DNA of 64,000 bases. Source: Sphingomonas phyllosphaerae. Its GTDB lineage: Bacteria; Pseudomonadota; Alphaproteobacteria; Sphingomonadales; Sphingomonadaceae. The position numbers and the translations under genes are program-made. The stretch's first letter is position 1; each line of letters begins with the position of its first letter. The DNA is taken from the NCBI GenBank assembly GCA_036946405.1, contig JAQIJC010000001.1, forward strand, positions 2,239,001 through 2,303,000. Reading direction: 5' to 3'. This document shows, in pieces, positions 61,806-64,000 of the stretch. The notes under the pieces are model-generated. The model was not told the origin of the DNA. It did not search any database and saw nothing but the letters and a program-made list of their open reading frames with translations.

Positions 61806-61943
61806 TCACGCGATCGTGCGGGCGGAAACAATGGGGGTGTTCGCCAGCGCCGTCGCCGGTCCGACCGCGCCGAGCACCATCGTGGCGCTGACGAGAACGG
61901 TGAGGGCGAGGGCGGCGAGCTTGCTGGTGAAGGTGGTGGTCAT
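61806..61943 (-). CDS. Small exported protein, first gene of the psp transcript
   Basis: A 45-residue protein, short and outside known families. MTTTFTSKLAALALTVLVSA is a signal-like sequence, and ALANTPIVSARTIA follows a possible ALA cleavage site. A GGAGTTTCCACC stretch precedes the ATG. It lies about 25 bases after the start point expected from the sigma54 promoter. It could be a secreted peptide or a membrane-inserted regulator. Confidence 0.55.
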   Translation of the reverse strand: MTTTFTSKLAALALTVLVSATMVLGAVGPATALANTPIVSARTIA

Positions 61944-61980
61944 GGTGGAAACTCCCTGAATGCGTTGTCGCCAGAAGCAT

Positions 61981-61996
61981 TGCAGGAGGCGTGCCA
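61981..61996 (-). promoter_or_regulatory. Sigma54 (RpoN) promoter of the psp operon
   Basis: On the minus strand the sequence is TGGCACGCCTCCTGCA. The consensus is TGGCACG-N4-TTGCA, and GG and GC are spaced by 10 bases as required; only one consensus base (T to C) differs. It points at the small exported gene and pspA and is divergent from pspF, the sigma54 activator. Upstream DNA (62000-62098) is AT-rich and suits PspF sites. Confidence 0.88.
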
Positions 61997-62098
61997 AATC
62001 GAATTTGTAGCGGAAATGCTGAACTTTTCCTTGTTCGGGCGGCAATTGCAAAAACTGATGGTTGCTATCGTCTGGCGAATTGCGCCAATCCTTGGTGC

Positions 62099-63148
62099 AT
62101 GAAGCGCAGTACGCAGGTGATCGGTCAATCGGGCGTCTTCCTCGACGCGCTGGAGCGCGCGAGCCGCGCTGCGGCGCTCGATCGGCCGGTGCTGGTGATC
62201 GGCGAGCGCGGGACCGGCAAGGAGCTGGTCGCCGAGCGACTCCACCATCTCAGTCCGCGCTGGGATCAGCCGCTGGTGACGATGAACTGCGCGGCACTGC
62301 CGGAGACGCTGATCGAGGCGGAATTGTTCGGCCACGAGGCGGGGGCATTTACCGGCGCGTCCAAGGCGCGCGCGGGGCGGTTCGAGGAAGCCGATGGCGG
62401 AACGCTGTTCCTCGACGAACTCGGCACCTTGTCAATGGGCGCGCAGGAGCGGCTGCTGCGTGCGGTCGAATATGGCGAGGTGACGCGGATCGGCGCGTCG
62501 CGTCCGCTGCGCGTCGACGTGCGGATCGTCGCGGCGACCAACGAGCATCTGCCCGACCGGGTCGAGGACAATACGTTCCGCGCCGACCTGCTCGACCGGC
62601 TGTGCTTCGAGGTGGTGACGCTGCCGCCGCTGCGCGCGCGCAAGAGCGACATACCGGTGCTCGCCGATTTCTTCGGGCGGCGGATGTCGTCGGAGCTGGG
62701 GCGCGACGAATGGGCGGGCTTCTCGGCAGAGATGGAGGAAGCGATGCGCGACTATCGCTGGCCAGGCAACGTCCGCGAGTTGCGCAACGTCGTCGAGCGT
62801 GCGGTCTATCGCTGGGAGCGCGCCGGGCCGGTCGGCGCGATCGAGTTCGATCCGTTCGACTCGCCCTATCGGCCTTCCGGCGCGAACGGCAAGCGCCCGG
62901 CGGCGCCGCCCGCGCCTGCACCTACCGCACCGCCTTCCGGAGAGCAGGACGACGAGGAGGTCGCGGCCTGCGAGGTCGGGCCGTCCGACTTCAAGAGCCG
63001 GGTGGCGCTCTTCGAACGCGAATTGCTGACCAAGTCGCTCGCCGAGCATCGTTTCAACCAGCGCGCGACCGCCGAGGCGCTGGGCCTCAGCTACGACCAG
63101 CTCCGCCACGCGCTGCGGCGGCACGATCTGATCGGAGCGGTTGCGTAA
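62099..63148 (+). CDS. pspF: Phage shock operon activator PspF
   Basis: A 349-residue sigma54 enhancer-binding protein without receiver domain. Walker A is GERGTGKE (35-42), the sigma54 loop GAFTGA (82-87) and Walker B GGTLFLDE (100-107). RWPGNVRELRNVVERAVYRW is next. The C-terminal HTH is FIS-like (RATAEALGLSYDQLRHALRR). A Pro-rich linker (about residues 265-285) is unusual in length. It is divergent from the psp operon and should activate its sigma54 promoter when PspA releases it. Confidence 0.95.
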   Translation: MKRSTQVIGQSGVFLDALERASRAAALDRPVLVIGERGTGKELVAERLHHLSPRWDQPLVTMNCAALPETLIEAELFGHEAGAFTGASKARAGRFEEADGGTLFLDELGTLSMGAQERLLRAVEYGEVTRIGASRPLRVDVRIVAATNEHLPDRVEDNTFRADLLDRLCFEVVTLPPLRARKSDIPVLADFFGRRMSSELGRDEWAGFSAEMEEAMRDYRWPGNVRELRNVVERAVYRWERAGPVGAIEFDPFDSPYRPSGANGKRPAAPPAPAPTAPPSGEQDDEEVAACEVGPSDFKSRVALFERELLTKSLAEHRFNQRATAEALGLSYDQLRHALRRHDLIGAVA

Positions 63149-63209
63149 CGAGTGTCGTGGAGCCATTTGGGGCGCATCGCGTTGCCGACGCGAACCTTGA
63201 GGAGGATTT

Positions 63210-63821
63210 ATGGCTTTCGAACTGCCGCCGCTGCCTTACGCCTATGACGCGCTGGAGCCGGTGATCTCCAAGGAGACGATGACCTTCCACCACGACAAGC
63301 ATCATGCCGCCTACACCGCCAAGCTGAACGAGGGCGTCGCCGCCGATCCGTCGCTGGAAGGGCTGTCGATCGAGGACATTCTGGCGCGCGTCTCGTCGCT
63401 GCCGCCGCTGATCCGCAACAATGGCGGCGGGTTCTGGAACCACGACTTCTTCTGGAAGATCATGGGGCCGAAGGGCTCGACCCAGCCATCGGGCAAGCTG
63501 GCCGAGGCGATCGACGCTTATGGCGGGCTCGACAAGTTGAAGGAAGATTTCAACGGCAAGGGCGCGGGCCAGTTCGGTTCGGGTTGGGCGTGGGTGATCG
63601 CGGATTCGTCGGGGGCGTTGAAGGTGACGTCGACGCCGAACCAGGACAATCCGTTGATGGACGACGCCAAGGAGAAGGGCACGCCGATCCTGGGTAACGA
63701 CGTGTGGGAGCACGCTTATTACCTGACCTACATGAACGATCGCCCCGGCTATCTGAAGGCGTGGTGGGACGTGGTGAACTGGGACGAGGCGGGGCGCCGG
63801 TACGACGCGGCGCACGGTTGA
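63210..63821 (+). CDS. sodB: Superoxide dismutase, Fe type
   Basis: A 203-residue enzyme converting superoxide to peroxide and oxygen. Metal ligands are His27 (TFHHDKHHAAY), His78 (FWNHDFFW), Asp164 and His168 (NDVWEHAYYL). FNGKGAGQFGSGWAWV and the flanking residues suit the iron-dependent class more than Mn; a cambialistic enzyme is possible. There is no signal peptide. GAGGAGG lies before the start, and a strong terminator follows. Confidence 0.96.
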   Translation: MAFELPPLPYAYDALEPVISKETMTFHHDKHHAAYTAKLNEGVAADPSLEGLSIEDILARVSSLPPLIRNNGGGFWNHDFFWKIMGPKGSTQPSGKLAEAIDAYGGLDKLKEDFNGKGAGQFGSGWAWVIADSSGALKVTSTPNQDNPLMDDAKEKGTPILGNDVWEHAYYLTYMNDRPGYLKAWWDVVNWDEAGRRYDAAHG

Positions 63822-63846
63822 GCCCGAAAATAGCAACGACGAACGA

Positions 63847-63873
63847 GGCCCGGGGCGATCCCCGGGCCTTTTT
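63847..63873 (+). terminator. Intrinsic terminator of sodB
   Basis: GGCCCGGGG and CCCCGGGCC form a perfect 9-bp stem with loop CGAT, followed by TTTTT. It lies 25 bases past the sodB stop. Confidence 0.9.
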
Positions 63874-63969
63874 CATGCGCGGCGGATCATGGTGGATGCG
63901 CCGTTAACGATCTTTTGAGAGCGGGAGCGATACGAGCGACCAGCCGCCGCCAACGGAGGGAAGAAGATC

Positions 63970-64000
63970 GTGCGTCGTCGTCCGAAACGCTCCGCCGCGA
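63970..64000 (+). CDS. Start of a gene cut by the window edge
   Basis: A GTG at 63970 follows GGAGGGAAGAAG with suitable spacing and opens a frame reading MRRRPKRSAA to the end of the window. Only ten codons can be seen, so no identity is possible. The segment 63874-63969 presumably holds its promoter. Confidence 0.4.
   Translation, partial: MRRRPKRSAA

Overview
The window looks like chromosomal DNA of a high-GC alphaproteobacterium of the Sphingomonas type. Support comes from the short-form HisG, the long TAL-type transaldolase, the PspA/B/C system with its divergent sigma54 activator PspF, an HrcA/CIRCE-type groESL operon, sphingomonad small families (DUF4169, DUF3597, DUF2332) and many intergenic palindromic repeats. 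No rRNA, tRNA, CRISPR array or prophage was recognised.

Layout. 1-5.6 kb: end of a YbaB gene, a small membrane protein, a DNA methyltransferase fused to a nuclease-like domain, a K+-independent proton pyrophosphatase and ThiL. 5.7-14 kb: DUF2332 divergent from hisG-hisD, a DUF892 protein, nusB, DUF4169, pirin and an SDR-prmA-DUF2459 cluster. 14-16.8 kb: two tandem soluble chemotaxis receptors around a tiny ORF. 17-19.6 kb: sdhC-sdhD-sdhA without sdhB. 19.9-23.8 kb: a ClpP-like protein, a DnaJ-domain protein, bolA-GST, DUF3597 and an HTH protein.

24.0-25.86 kb is the clearest foreign patch. It holds one low-GC P-loop ATPase gene, a decayed second copy of the uvrA 3' end with an in-frame stop, and a small orphan ORF, beside intact uvrA.

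29.4-33.4 kb: rpiA-tkt-tal, the non-oxidative pentose phosphate branch. 33.6-41 kb: thioesterase-DedA-oligopeptidase B, gluQ, then a HIG1-like gene, cobalamin adenosyltransferase and egtB-egtD for ergothioneine. 41-43.6 kb: GNAT and SppA. 43.8-45.0 kb: an IS110-family element with a 9-bp direct repeat at its ends and a structured upstream non-coding segment that could encode a bridge RNA. 45-52.8 kb: MATE exporter, groES-groEL with a CIRCE-like operator, Uma2, DUF3429, mannose-1-phosphate guanylyltransferase, DUF815 ATPase and an alpha/beta hydrolase. 53-59 kb: a globin-coupled chemotaxis receptor, ABC-F protein Uup, and a PepSY-response regulator-histidine kinase set. 59-63.2 kb: SufE, then an extended psp operon (small exported protein, pspA, pspB, pspC and three further small membrane/coiled-coil proteins) with a sigma54 promoter opposite pspF. 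The window ends with sodB and the start of another gene.

Five families of dispersed inverted repeats (called A to E here) fill many gaps between genes. They explain several spurious N-terminal extensions of reading frames.
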